Part shown: positions 17,558 to 26,313 of the stretch, one piece after another
Numbering within the stretch: the first letter of the stretch is position 1
How the letters are laid out: every line of letters begins with the position of its first letter
NCBI RefSeq assembly: GCF_001561955.1
Contig: NZ_CP014223.1
Span: 1,488,001 to 1,552,000, forward strand
From: Anaerotignum propionicum DSM 1682
Lineage (GTDB): Bacteria > Bacillota > Clostridia > Lachnospirales > Anaerotignaceae
Direction: 5' to 3'
DNA length: 64,000 nucleotides
Position numbers and translations under genes: made by a program
Notes under the pieces: model-generated
Database searches by the model: none
What the model was told of the DNA's origin: nothing
The model's input: only the letters and a program-made list of their open reading frames with translations

Positions 17558-18109
17558 TTATATATCCAGAGATTCGGCGGCTTTATAAATTTCTTCCACC
17601 TCTTTTTTTGAGAGAGTTCGATTTAGAGTAAAAGCTATGAGAATAATTCCCGGGATATCCACGGCGAGGCGAGTCAAGGCAAATTTCATTCCCATGTATG
17701 TCATTTCAAACATCAACATAGGAATTTTTGTGGTGGACCAAGCGCCAATAAAAATCATTAGATTTGTAAATTTTACCCCTTTTTTCATAAAGACTGATGC
17801 AATGGGAAACGCTCCGTAAAGGGGTCCTGCTGCAAAGGAGCCGATAATAAAGGCTAGAAACATTCCTTTTAGCCCAGAATTTTCTCCCATATATTTAACC
17901 ATAGTTTCTCTGGGAATCCAAACGTCCAGCAGTCCTAATAAAATGAACACAGGAGGAACAACCAAAAGCATTTGCGTAAGCTGAAAAAGGGAGATTCCTG
18001 CACTTTTCATTCCCACTTGAGGTTTGAATGTGGTCAGGATGCCTAATATAACCAAGCTGAAAAGAAAGAAACGATATCTTTTGAGAATTGTAAGCACTTT
18101 TTTCATCAT
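17558..18109 (-). CDS. Predicted permease subunit B (UPF0718/ArsP-like half)
   Basis: A 183-residue membrane protein with about four spans, resembling half of the UPF0718/ArsP permease family. The block GSFAAGPLYGAFPIASVFMKKG is a family-type transport motif. Its partner ends at 18106 and the two frames share ATGA, so they are translationally coupled and probably form a heterodimer equal to one full-length permease. Substrate unknown; full-length relatives include methylarsenite exporters, but no arsenic genes are nearby. Confidence 0.68.
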   Translation of the reverse strand: MMKKVLTILKRYRFFLFSLVILGILTTFKPQVGMKSAGISLFQLTQMLLVVPPVFILLGLLDVWIPRETMVKYMGENSGLKGMFLAFIIGSFAAGPLYGAFPIASVFMKKGVKFTNLMIFIGAWSTTKIPMLMFEMTYMGMKFALTRLAVDIPGIILIAFTLNRTLSKKEVEEIYKAAESLDI

Positions 18110-18594
18110 GAACCCACCACCAAACGAATTATAATTGCAACGAAAAACGAGAAAATGAAGGCGAATAAATTTCTCAGCAGCGTAAGCTTTTTACCGAAAA
18201 ATTTCATTTCTACTGGTATTGTAACTAAGCCTACCATCATGAGGGTAGAAATAAATGCCCCAATCTGCATATATCCGGCTCCCGCATCAACCAGTAGAGC
18301 TGCCGTAGGGAAGGCAACATAAGGGGGAATGAGTGTAATCGCCCCAACGGAACCTGCCAATACTACGCCGAACCATCCTGAATTTTCACCAATTAGCTGG
18401 GATATAACATCTGTATTTACAACTGCAAGCAAAATTCCTACTATTACAAGCAAGGACAGAACTTGTGGAAGAATATTCTCAAAAGATTTCCATGCTTTTT
18501 TTAATGCAAGCATGGATTTTTTTTTGTCCTTCACAAAGGAAATAACAAGTGCGATGATTGCTGCGAAATAAAATAAATAGGTTTGAATATCCAT
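18106..18594 (-). CDS. Predicted permease subunit A (UPF0718/ArsP-like half)
   Basis: A 162-residue membrane protein with about four to five spans and a central GAITLIPPYVAFPTAALLVDAGAG-type loop related to that of the next gene (GSFAAGPLYGAFP), which points to an inverted or duplicated repeat split over two genes. It lies directly behind a MarR-type regulator on the same strand. Family assignment rests on this motif and topology. Confidence 0.65.
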   Translation of the reverse strand: MDIQTYLFYFAAIIALVISFVKDKKKSMLALKKAWKSFENILPQVLSLLVIVGILLAVVNTDVISQLIGENSGWFGVVLAGSVGAITLIPPYVAFPTAALLVDAGAGYMQIGAFISTLMMVGLVTIPVEMKFFGKKLTLLRNLFAFIFSFFVAIIIRLVVGS

Positions 18595-18652
18595 AGTTTA
18601 TCTCCATACGAAAATGAATTGAAATGATGTAACTGAAACAAAAATAAGATGT

Positions 18653-19105
18653 TTATATTTCTCGGACATCCTCCTTTGTTATCCTTTCAAGCTTACTTAT
18701 GATACGAAACAAATATTGATGCAAGTTATTTTTTTCATCATCATTCAGGCAGTCAAAGACTCTCACGGCTTCTTGAATGTTTTTTTCCATGAATTGTGCT
18801 GCTTTTTCCCCTTCTGTTGTTAAATAGATACACATGGCCCGCCGATCCTTTTCACTGGGAATACGGGTGATGTAACCATTTATTTCCAGTTTCATAATGA
18901 TTTCCCCTATAGACTGGGAGCGTATATCCAGCCAATCCGACAGCTCTTTTTGCCGTATTCCGGGATTATGAAGCAAAAGGGATAAAATACGCCCTTGTCC
19001 TTGAAATGATTCCTTTTGGGCAATTCGATTCTTTTGATGATGATACCGGTGCATCAACCGATTGACTAGAAAGAATTGATCCATTAATTCCAAATTGTCC
19101 TGCAT
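18653..19105 (-). CDS. MarR-family transcriptional regulator
   Basis: A 150-residue winged-helix protein: helix-turn-helix IRQKELSDWLDIRSQSIGEIIMKLE (about residues 50-75) followed by the wing ITRIPSEKDRRAMCIYLT, the MarR hallmark DRR. It probably represses itself and the two permease genes downstream in response to a small ligand. Confidence 0.9.
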   Translation of the reverse strand: MQDNLELMDQFFLVNRLMHRYHHQKNRIAQKESFQGQGRILSLLLHNPGIRQKELSDWLDIRSQSIGEIIMKLEINGYITRIPSEKDRRAMCIYLTTEGEKAAQFMEKNIQEAVRVFDCLNDDEKNNLHQYLFRIISKLERITKEDVREI

Positions 19106-19556
19106 GTTGTGTCCCTTCTTTTATAAATTTATAGTCCATATTATACAGGTACCTTTATAAATTTTCAACATAAATATTTATCATTATTTTTATTGATTTA
19201 TCAAGTAGTTTTAAATTAAGTTAATATTCATTTCTTACGTTAAACAATTTGACTTTGCAAGCATAATAAAATACGGAATTGCTTTAAGGAGTAGGCAAAA
19301 GTGAGATTATGAAATTTTACCCCAAAAAAGTCTTTTTGTTTATTAAGATTATGAAATATTATGGAAAATAGCAAGTTATCGTTGGATAATTTAACAATAT
19401 TCGACATAATCTTCTAAAAAAATATTGACTGTAAATATATGAACAAGTATATTTAAAAAATAGAATTACATAAAGTAATTACAAAATCATTTGGTATGTA
19501 ATTGTATTTAAACTATGGGGCAATACGAAGGATAAGAAGAGAGGGCGACTGATAGT
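19106..19556. other. AT-rich gap between marR and the chemoreceptor gene
   Basis: 451 bases without a credible gene. Near the marR start lies the palindrome at 19122-19133; the remainder is AT-rich and shows no structure I can name. A promoter for the chemoreceptor is expected but not clearly identified. Confidence 0.5.
19122..19133. promoter_or_regulatory. Possible MarR operator
   Basis: TATAAATTTATA is a perfect 12-bp palindrome 17 bases upstream of the marR start; a related TTTATAAATTTT follows at 19154-19165. MarR proteins bind such AT-rich palindromes, but the base composition makes chance matches easy. Confidence 0.4.
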
Positions 19557-21233
19557 ATGAGGAATTTTAGTATTAGTAAGAAATTGAGCATTTCGTTTGG
19601 GATAGTGATTGCTTTAAACGTAATCACGGTAGTTTGTGCTGTTTTTTTAGGGATATACTCTATTAGAAATGATTTTAAGAATTTTTATGAAAAACCTTTT
19701 CATGCAACCAACTATACTCAGTCAGTCAGAAGGCAGATACAAGGAATTCAAAAAGATTTAGCTTATATGGTTATAGAAGAAGACCCTGAAAAATTAAAGG
19801 CTTGGGATGAAGATATTGATACCAGATCTGCTGATTTGGAAAACTTATTGACAAAGCTTGAGGGTGTGCTGGTGCAGCAAGAAGGTAAAGATAAGTTGGC
19901 ACAGATTGTAGCAGATTCACCAAAAAGAGCTGAAATTCGTGAAAGGGTTATCACTGCTGCTTACGCAAACGATACTGAATTGGCTAGACGTATTATTAAC
20001 GAGGAATATATTCCAGCTGCACAAAAAGCACGTGACTTGGCAGATGAAATTAATAATATCGCAATGGAAACAGCAAATAATTTTTATCTTAAGTCGGAGA
20101 AATCCGCGCAAGTTGTTACTTTGATTATTTTCACATTGTTCGGCGCAAGTTTTCTTATTGCAATTCTTATGGGTTTATACATTATTAAAAGTATTCGTAA
20201 GCCTTTGGCAGATATTGAGGCTGCGGCGAAGGACTTGGCAGAAGGCAATCTAAATGCAGTCGTTACATATGAATCTAAAGATGAGGTTGGTTCTTTAGCC
20301 AACAGTATTCGTACTTTGATTGAGAACTTAAATCGTTATATAGCAAATATTTCTTATGTTCTTGGACGTATGGCTGATGGAGATATGACAGTAAAGGTGG
20401 ATATTGATTATCAAAATGATTTTTCGCCCATTAAACTTTCCATGGAACAGATCATTGCTGCATTGAATGAAACCCTTACGCAGATTCAAATTTCTTCGAA
20501 GGAGGTTACGGCAGGTGCTGATCAAGTATCCTCTGGCGCACAGTCTTTATCTCAGGGAGCAACGGAGCAAGCAAGCTCTATCGAAGAGTTGGCATCCAAT
20601 ATTGCTGAAATTTCTGAGCAGATTAAACAAAATGCAGATGGCGCAAAACAGGTTTACGATAATGTAAAAGAGACCACGGATGAAATCCATCTGGGTAATG
20701 AACAAATGCAAAACCTTGTTGCTGCTATGGATGAAATTACAAATACCTCTAATGAAGTACAAAAAATTATTCGTGCCATCGACGATATTGCATTCCAAAC
20801 AAATATTCTTGCGTTGAACGCAGCTGTTGAGGCTGCCCGTGCAGGTGCGGCAGGAAAAGGTTTTGCTGTTGTTGCGGATGAGGTGCGAAATTTGGCTGGT
20901 AAGAGTGCTGAGGCCGCTAAGAATACCACAACATTAATTGATAATACAATTATTGCTGTAAATAATGGCACCAGGCTGGTGGACAGCGTGCGGGAATCCT
21001 TAAATAAAATCGATGAGAAAGGCAATCGGGTTATTGTCCTGGTTCAGGAGATAGCAGAAACATCCCAACAGCAGGCAGAAGCAGCCGAGCAAATTAATAT
21101 TGGCGTCGAACAAATTGCCAGTGTGGTTCAGACAAACTCTGCCACAGCAGAAGAAAGTGCCGCTTCCAGCGAAGAGCTTTCAGGTCAGGCTGAAATACTG
21201 CAAAGTCAAATATCGAACTTTAAATTAAGATAA
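19557..21233 (+). CDS. Methyl-accepting chemotaxis protein
   Basis: A membrane chemoreceptor that passes an extracellular signal to the CheA/CheW complex. Membrane spans at about 10-33 and 186-210 enclose a four-helix-bundle sensor domain of about 150 residues; a HAMP domain follows ([20 protein letters not shown]), then a long coiled-coil signalling domain with the conserved hairpin tip [20 protein letters not shown] near residues 405-425. 558 residues is normal. The ligand is unknown. It is a single gene with no chemotaxis or flagellar neighbours. Confidence 0.93.
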   Translation: MRNFSISKKLSISFGIVIALNVITVVCAVFLGIYSIRNDFKNFYEKPFHATNYTQSVRRQIQGIQKDLAYMVIEEDPEKLKAWDEDIDTRSADLENLLTKLEGVLVQQEGKDKLAQIVADSPKRAEIRERVITAAYANDTELARRIINEEYIPAAQKARDLADEINNIAMETANNFYLKSEKSAQVVTLIIFTLFGASFLIAILMGLYIIKSIRKPLADIEAAAKDLAEGNLNAVVTYESKDEVGSLANSIRTLIENLNRYIANISYVLGRMADGDMTVKVDIDYQNDFSPIKLSMEQIIAALNETLTQIQISSKEVTAGADQVSSGAQSLSQGATEQASSIEELASNIAEISEQIKQNADGAKQVYDNVKETTDEIHLGNEQMQNLVAAMDEITNTSNEVQKIIRAIDDIAFQTNILALNAAVEAARAGAAGKGFAVVADEVRNLAGKSAEAAKNTTTLIDNTIIAVNNGTRLVDSVRESLNKIDEKGNRVIVLVQEIAETSQQQAEAAEQINIGVEQIASVVQTNSATAEESAASSEELSGQAEILQSQISNFKLR

Positions 21234-21401
21234 TTTTCTCGGAAATTTTGGTATGACAAGAAGTGACTATAAGCTTTTTGATTTTAAAAAGGAGTGTACC
21301 AAAATCAAGGAATATAAATAAGTGTCCGTAATAAATTGTAAAGTTTATTATTTATTTCATTTGCATTTTGGTAGAAGTGAAACTGCTTTACCATAAATTA
21401 T

Positions 21402-21444
21402 GCTCCCGCTTTCCATCTTTTTTGGTGGATTGTGGGAGCTTTTT
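21402..21444 (+). terminator. Terminator-like hairpin after the chemoreceptor gene
   Basis: GCTCCC (21402-21407) pairs with GGGAGC (21434-21439), with an inner TCCATC/GGTGGA partial stem and a TTTTT run. It lies 170 bases behind the gene. Confidence 0.6.
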
Positions 21445-21469
21445 GCAAGGTTATGGTAGGTATAGCCAG

Positions 21470-21658
21470 TCACCTTAATAGTCTTTTATTATTATCAATG
21501 AACGAAAGCCAAGAGTCTTATGTTCGCAAAGCAATTCCTCCTGTTAAAGTCACGTTTGCTCCAAAATCCATAATAACTCGAAGGCCCAAAATCTCTGTGT
21601 AAAGTTGCTTTGGCTCCTCCAAATTTGAAACCACAAGTAATGGACTTTTAAATTTCAT
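21470..21658 (-). pseudogene. VOC-family protein remnant with an internal stop
   Basis: From the ATG at 21658 (GGAGGTG before it) the frame reads 46 residues of a glyoxalase-fold protein: MKFKSPLLVVSNLEEPKQLY, then ILGLRVIMDFGANVTLTGG. A TAA at 21520-21518 interrupts it, after which the same frame continues DSWLSFIDNNK before a second stop at 21472-21470. Only the first quarter of a normal 120-130-residue VOC protein remains. It follows the dehydratase genes on the same strand. Confidence 0.6.
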
Positions 21659-21676
21659 TAAAGGCACCTCCAAATA

Positions 21677-22840
21677 CTAAAAAGTATAGCCAATGCGATA
21701 AATTCCGAACTCTTTTTGTCCTAATTTCTCCGCCTTAGTCAGTTCTCCATTTGTTACTGAAACCATCTTTTCAAAAATTTCCTTGCCAACAGAGTCGAGG
21801 GTACATTCTCCAAGAATTACTTTTCCACCGTTAATATCTATGTTTTCTTCCATATTACGATATGTCTCTGGATTTCCTGTAATTTTAATTACAGGAGCAA
21901 TGGGGCATCCAGTGGGCGTTCCCCGTCCGGTGGTGAAAACAATCAGCTGTGCACCGCCTGCCACCATACCTGTAATAGAATCAATATCTTCTCCTGGTGT
22001 ATCCATGAAGTAAAGACCAGGTTTTGAGGAAGGAACAGGCTCACTATATTCCAAGGCACCCATAAAAGGTGTTGTATCTCCCGCTTTATGCATGCATCCC
22101 AATGATTTTTCTTCTATGGTACTAAGTCCTCCTTGAATATTTCCCGGGGTTGGCTGTGACCCCCGTAAATCCTCCCCAACAGCCAAAGCTCTTTTCTCCA
22201 CATTAGAGACCATATCCAAAAACTTTGCTCTTTCTCGGGAATCATAAAATCTTTCTGCCAAAATATGTTCTGCACCGATTACCTCGGTGGTTTCGCTTAA
22301 AATGCTGCTTCCACCCATTGAGACTAGAAGATCCGAAGCAATGCCAATAGCAGGATTTGCAACAATACCGCTGGTGGGATCACTGCCGCCGCATTCCATG
22401 CCGAGTATGAGATGGTTGATGGAGAAGGGAACTCTTTTCATCAAAGATAGGTTTTCTGCCATTTTTGATGTAATTCGAATTCCTTGTTCCACGGTTTTTG
22501 TTGTTCCGCCACAGCCTTGTATGGTAATGAATGAGACTTGTTTTCCCGTCTTTTCAATTTCATGGGCAATCTGGTCGGCCTGAATACCTTCACAGCCCAG
22601 TCCCACAACCAAAACAGCACCTACATTTGGGTTACAGCCGAACCCAGTAAGGGTGCGTACCGTTTGACGAAAGTCTGCACCCATCTGACAGCACCCATGC
22701 TGATGAGGAAGGGAAATACCGCCAACTTTTTCGGCAATGCGATTTGCCACTTCCACTGCACAAACAGAGGCAGGAATGATTAATAAATGGTTTCGAATAC
22801 CAAAGGTACCATTTTCCCGTGCATAGCCCATGAGCATCAT
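21677..22840 (-). CDS. UxaA-family hydro-lyase, large (catalytic) subunit
   Basis: The 387-residue catalytic part of the altronate/galactarate dehydratase family, removing water (or in SuyAB sulfite) from a hydroxy acid. Conserved parts are GYARENGTFGIRNHLLIIP, PHQHGCCQMG, LGCEG, GGSDPTSGI and the C-terminal TTGRGTPTGCPIAPVIK; cysteines probably hold iron or an iron-sulfur centre. ATG 22840 is chosen since AAGGAGG lies nine bases upstream; the longer frame to 22993 overlaps the small subunit. The small subunit ends one base before. Substrate could be altronate, galactarate, sulfolactate or a related acid; no pathway genes are adjacent to decide. Confidence 0.8.
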   Translation of the reverse strand: MMLMGYARENGTFGIRNHLLIIPASVCAVEVANRIAEKVGGISLPHQHGCCQMGADFRQTVRTLTGFGCNPNVGAVLVVGLGCEGIQADQIAHEIEKTGKQVSFITIQGCGGTTKTVEQGIRITSKMAENLSLMKRVPFSINHLILGMECGGSDPTSGIVANPAIGIASDLLVSMGGSSILSETTEVIGAEHILAERFYDSRERAKFLDMVSNVEKRALAVGEDLRGSQPTPGNIQGGLSTIEEKSLGCMHKAGDTTPFMGALEYSEPVPSSKPGLYFMDTPGEDIDSITGMVAGGAQLIVFTTGRGTPTGCPIAPVIKITGNPETYRNMEENIDINGGKVILGECTLDSVGKEIFEKMVSVTNGELTKAEKLGQKEFGIYRIGYTF

Positions 22841-22841
22841 A

Positions 22842-23126
22842 TCAGCATTCCTCCTTTTTATCCCCACGTCCCCGTTTGCTTTCAATATTATGAACATGCA
22901 CATAATCACCTTGGGATATTTCCTTTGTGGCAAGTCCAATGATTTGTCCATATTTATAAACGGGATTGTGAATCGGGATATGTGTAAGTGCAATTTTGTG
23001 ATACTGAGGAATAGGCTCTGTGGCTGTTATATTGCATTTGTCAAAAGGAATGGTTTCTTGGGCTTCCAATTTTCTTAAACAGGTACCCACGTTGTCTTTT
23101 TCGTGAATCTTTAGTATAGGGTTCAT
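22842..23126 (-). CDS. UxaA-family hydro-lyase, small (SAF-domain) subunit
   Basis: 94 residues matching the N-terminal SAF domain that is fused in E. coli UxaA but separate here. Visible: KIHEKDNVGTCLRKL, IPQYHKIALTHI, and GQIIGLATKEISQGDYVHVHN, the strand-turn pattern of the domain. It is translated just ahead of the catalytic subunit, with an AAGGAGG site inside its end serving the next gene. Confidence 0.82.
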   Translation of the reverse strand: MNPILKIHEKDNVGTCLRKLEAQETIPFDKCNITATEPIPQYHKIALTHIPIHNPVYKYGQIIGLATKEISQGDYVHVHNIESKRGRGDKKEEC

Positions 23127-23379
23127 TTTTATCCTCCTCTTTTGTATAGGGCAAGAATCATCTCATAAGTATAGCACATCCGTTTAGAAGCTCTCGAACT
23201 TGCCTTTTTTATCGTTCTTTTATTGCTGAAAACTTCTATAATTTAATCATATACCACTGAGAAAATCCTTGCAATATGATTTCAACCAATCTAATCAGCA
23301 ATTTCCACAAAATAAAAAATGGGATGCATAAAGGAATGACCTTAAGAATAGAAAATGAGAGATAGGGGAGGGAAAGCCA

Positions 23380-23652
23380 ATGACTGGATTTATTGATAAG
23401 GTGGGAAATCTAGCAAAAAAAGCCGCAGATAAAACAGGAGATATGGTTGAAATCGGAATGCTGAATTCTAAAATAGGGGCACAAAGACAGAATATTTCTT
23501 CTATGAAAGAAAGAATGGGAGGAATTGTTTTCGAGCAATTTCGCCAAGGAATAGAATTATCTGAAGAACTAACGCAGTTCTGTCAACAGATTGAAGAAAT
23601 TGAAGCTGCCATTGCTAAAATGCAAAAAGATATTCAAGATTTAAAAGAGTAA
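23380..23652 (+). CDS. Small coiled-coil protein of unknown function
   Basis: 90 residues, mostly helical: an N-terminal VGNLAKKAADKTGDMVEIGMLNSKI segment and a C-terminal coiled coil EEIEAAIAKMQKDIQDLK. Clostridial proteins with this N-terminus often carry zinc ribbons at the end; none is present here. The gene stands alone, with GGGAGGG before the ATG. Function unknown. Confidence 0.7.
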   Translation: MTGFIDKVGNLAKKAADKTGDMVEIGMLNSKIGAQRQNISSMKERMGGIVFEQFRQGIELSEELTQFCQQIEEIEAAIAKMQKDIQDLKE

Positions 23653-23656
23653 GGGA

Positions 23657-23690
23657 AAACCCGCCAAAGCATATGTTGCATGGCGGGTTT
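23657..23690. terminator. Bidirectional terminator before the proS end
   Basis: AAACCCGCCA (23657-23666) and TGGCGGGTTT (23681-23690) form a strong hairpin serving the converging genes on both sides. Confidence 0.85.
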
Positions 23691-23700
23691 CTTTATAAAA

Positions 23701-25137
23701 TTAATATGCTCTGCCCCAATAAACCATATGGGTTGCTTTTTTTCCGCAGCAAACGCAGGTATCGGAGATTTCTTCTTGTTCAAAGGGGATACAACGGCTT
23801 GTTGCGGCGGTTTTTTCTTTGATTGCATCTTCGCATGCCTGATCGCCACACCACATTGCTTTTACAAAACCTGGTGTTTCGTTTAGGGTGCGTTCGAAAT
23901 CCTCCAAGTTTGTAGCTGTGTAGGTTTTGGAATCTCTTCTTTCTGTTGCTTTTCTCAGTAGGTTATCCTGAACTTCTTGAAGCAGTGCGGGAATTTTTTC
24001 TTCCAGTTCATCCAGAGAAACAATGATTTTTTCCCCTGTATCACGTCTTGCGATCACCGCCTGATTTTTCTCCAAATCCTTAGGGCCAACTTCCAAACGA
24101 AGAGGAACACCCTTCATTTCGTATTCACTGAATTTCCAACCGGCAGATTTATCTGTATCATCCAATTTAATGCGGCAGGTTTTGCTTAGGGCTGCTCTCA
24201 AAGCTTCAGCTTTTTCCAGAACGCCTTCCTTATGCTGGGCAATGGGAATGATGATAACCTGTGTGGGGGCTACCATAGGAGGTAAAACAAGTCCGCTGTT
24301 GTCACCATGAACCATAATCAATGCACCAATCAAACGGGTTGTCATGCCCCAACTGGTTTGGTGAACATATTGCAGCTGATTATCCTTATCTGTATACTGA
24401 ATGCCGAAAGCATGGGCAAATCCATCGCCAAAGTTATGGCTTGTGCCTGACTGCAAAGCTTTTCCGTCATGCATCAAGCTTTCGATGGTATAGGTTGCTT
24501 TTGCACCTGCAAAACGTTCTTTTGCTGTTTTTTCACCTTTAACTACAGGGATTGCCAAATATTCATGGCAAAAATCTGCATAAACGTTAAGCATGCGTAC
24601 GGTTTCTTCTTCTGCTTCCTCAGCAGTTGCATGGGCAGTATGACCCTCCTGCCATAAAAACTCTGTGGTTCTCAGGAAAGGGCGGGTTGTTTTTTCCCAA
24701 CGCACAACGGAGCACCATTGATTGTAAAGCTTAGGTAGGTCACGATAAGATTGAATAATATTTGCGTAATGATCGCAAAATAGAGTTTCGGAAGTAGGGC
24801 GAACACAAATACGCTCCTGTAATTTGGTTTCACCACCATGGGTTACCCAAGCAACTTCGGGTGCAAAGCCCTCCACATGATCCTTCTCTTTTTGGAGAAG
24901 ACTTTCAGGAATAAACATAGGCATGTAAACGTTTTCATGTCCTGTTTCCTTAAAACGTCTGTCCAGTTCCTTTTGAATTAATTCCCAAATTGCATAACCG
25001 TATGGACGAATAATCATACAACCTTTTAAGGTTGAATAATCAGTTAAGTCCGCTTTTTTTACTACGTCAGTGTACCACTGAGGAAAATCCTGCTCCATAT
25101 CGGTAATGGATTCAACTAGTTTTTTGTCCTTTGCCAT
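23701..25137 (-). CDS. proS: Prolyl-tRNA synthetase, short archaeal/eukaryal type
   Basis: Charges tRNA-Pro with proline. The 478-residue enzyme is the type without an editing domain: class II motif 2 region RPTSETLF and [16 protein letters not shown], motif 3 at the end of the catalytic domain ([13 protein letters not shown] region), a HGTP anticodon domain, and a C-terminal zinc-binding extension (CGDQAC and CVCCGK) ending in Tyr. The start at 25137 follows AGGAGG; the frame extends 16 codons further without support. Expression is controlled by the T-box leader at 25378-25604. Confidence 0.95.
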   Translation of the reverse strand: MAKDKKLVESITDMEQDFPQWYTDVVKKADLTDYSTLKGCMIIRPYGYAIWELIQKELDRRFKETGHENVYMPMFIPESLLQKEKDHVEGFAPEVAWVTHGGETKLQERICVRPTSETLFCDHYANIIQSYRDLPKLYNQWCSVVRWEKTTRPFLRTTEFLWQEGHTAHATAEEAEEETVRMLNVYADFCHEYLAIPVVKGEKTAKERFAGAKATYTIESLMHDGKALQSGTSHNFGDGFAHAFGIQYTDKDNQLQYVHQTSWGMTTRLIGALIMVHGDNSGLVLPPMVAPTQVIIIPIAQHKEGVLEKAEALRAALSKTCRIKLDDTDKSAGWKFSEYEMKGVPLRLEVGPKDLEKNQAVIARRDTGEKIIVSLDELEEKIPALLQEVQDNLLRKATERRDSKTYTATNLEDFERTLNETPGFVKAMWCGDQACEDAIKEKTAATSRCIPFEQEEISDTCVCCGKKATHMVYWGRAY

Positions 25138-25377
25138 TATAGTTCCTCCTAACATTTCATTTAATTTCTTCTTTGTCAAATACATTTATTTAGGCAATGC
25201 TTTGTATAATCATCTGAATGGATTTTCTTGACCAATTATTTGTGCTAAAATGCATGGGAATATTTCAGAATCCAATATCTGCTTTCTATTTTTGGATGAA
25301 CAGCACGGTGCAGATTTATATACAGAAGTTGGTTATTGCCTTAGCTATTCCTTAGACTGTGATGATGTTTTTTCCAC

Positions 25378-25604
25378 AAAAAAAGACCTAATCCCATAAA
25401 AAGGGACCAAGGTCGAATCGGCGGTGCCACCCTCATTGACGGAAAGATTCCGTCCACTTAAGCCTTGTTAACGCCAAGTTACGCCGCATTTTCCCTGCGG
25501 AACTCAGGAGGGGGGTTCAAAAAGGTTTGTCAAGGCTCGCATCAACCGCCTATTTTCTGGAGACAAATGGACTTTTTTACTATTCTCTTTCACAGTTTTT
25601 ATCA
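25378..25604 (-). promoter_or_regulatory. T-box riboswitch of proS
   Basis: On the minus strand the leader starts with GAAAGAGAATAGTA (stem I beginning), contains the antiterminator core GGGTGGCACCGCC (25432-25420) and ends in a terminator (GACCT...AGGTC, then seven T, down to 25378). A C-rich segment near 25505-25520 offers proline codons (CCC/CCU) as specifier; I could not fix which. Uncharged tRNA-Pro would favour read-through into proS. About 240 bases of untranslated RNA lie between the terminator and the proS start. Confidence 0.9.
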
Positions 25605-25610
25605 GTTATC

Positions 25611-25640
25611 ATCATAAACCGAAAAGAAATGTCCTGTCAA
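25611..25640 (-). promoter_or_regulatory. Promoter of the proS T-box transcript
   Basis: TTGACA (25640-25635) and TATGAT (25616-25611) with an 18-base spacer on the minus strand, directly ahead of the T-box. Confidence 0.7.
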
Positions 25641-25782
25641 GGGGATTCCCTTGAAATTTACCATTTGACCATAATTTATAGCAATCTTGTTTTATAATTG
25701 GGAAAATGTATATAGATATTTGGGAACGCTTGTTGTATGATTAATTCATTAAAAATGTTAATCTACGTTTGGAGGGTATGCC

Positions 25783-26304
25783 ATGAAAAATATATTGCTT
25801 GTTATTGATATGCAGAAAGATTTTATCGATGGTTCTTTAGGAACGAAAGAAGCGCAGAAAATTGTGGACTGCGTACTGAATAAAATTAGTGAGTATCCCA
25901 AAGAGAATATTATTGCTACTAGAGACACCCATGAAGAAAACTATCTGGAGACCCAAGAAGGCAAAAATCTACCTGTTGTTCATTGTGTGCGAGGCACAGA
26001 AGGGTGGCAGTTGGATAAACGAATTGCAGAGGCTTTGGAGGGTGTGCGGGTACTTGATAAGCCCACCTTTGGTTCTGTGGAACTGGCGGAGCTGTTATAT
26101 CAGGAATCAAAAAACGAGGAGATTGAAGTTGAAATGGTGGGCCTTTGTACAGATATTTGCGTCGTGTCCAATGCAATTTTACTAAAAGCGAAAATGCCTG
26201 AAATGAAAATTTGTGTGGATTCTTCCTGTTGTGCAGGGGTGACCCCTGAAACCCATCGGGCTGCGCTGACAACCTTGGCTATGTGCCAAATTACTGTGAA
26301 ATGA
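25783..26304 (+). CDS. Isochorismatase-fold cysteine hydrolase (nicotinamidase-like)
   Basis: A 173-residue hydrolase with the nicotinamidase/isochorismatase triad pattern: Asp9 in VIDMQKDF, a middle Lys, and the nucleophile Cys in VGLCTDICVVSNA. It may deamidate nicotinamide to nicotinate for NAD recycling; other amides are possible because the metal-binding histidines of PncA are not all evident. GGAGGG precedes the ATG. The next gene's ribosome binding site overlaps its stop codon. Confidence 0.8.
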   Translation: MKNILLVIDMQKDFIDGSLGTKEAQKIVDCVLNKISEYPKENIIATRDTHEENYLETQEGKNLPVVHCVRGTEGWQLDKRIAEALEGVRVLDKPTFGSVELAELLYQESKNEEIEVEMVGLCTDICVVSNAILLKAKMPEMKICVDSSCCAGVTPETHRAALTTLAMCQITVK

Positions 26305-26313
26305 GGTGTTTTT

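Noticed and set aside
19509-19535. TAAA, 15 bases, then AAGGATAA before the chemoreceptor gene, as a sigma-28 promoter
   Set aside because: Only five of eight bases fit the -10 element and the start site would fall on the ribosome binding site, leaving almost no leader.
20654-21025. Minus-strand 123-codon frame inside the chemoreceptor signalling domain
   Set aside because: It is the antisense image of a highly conserved coding region.
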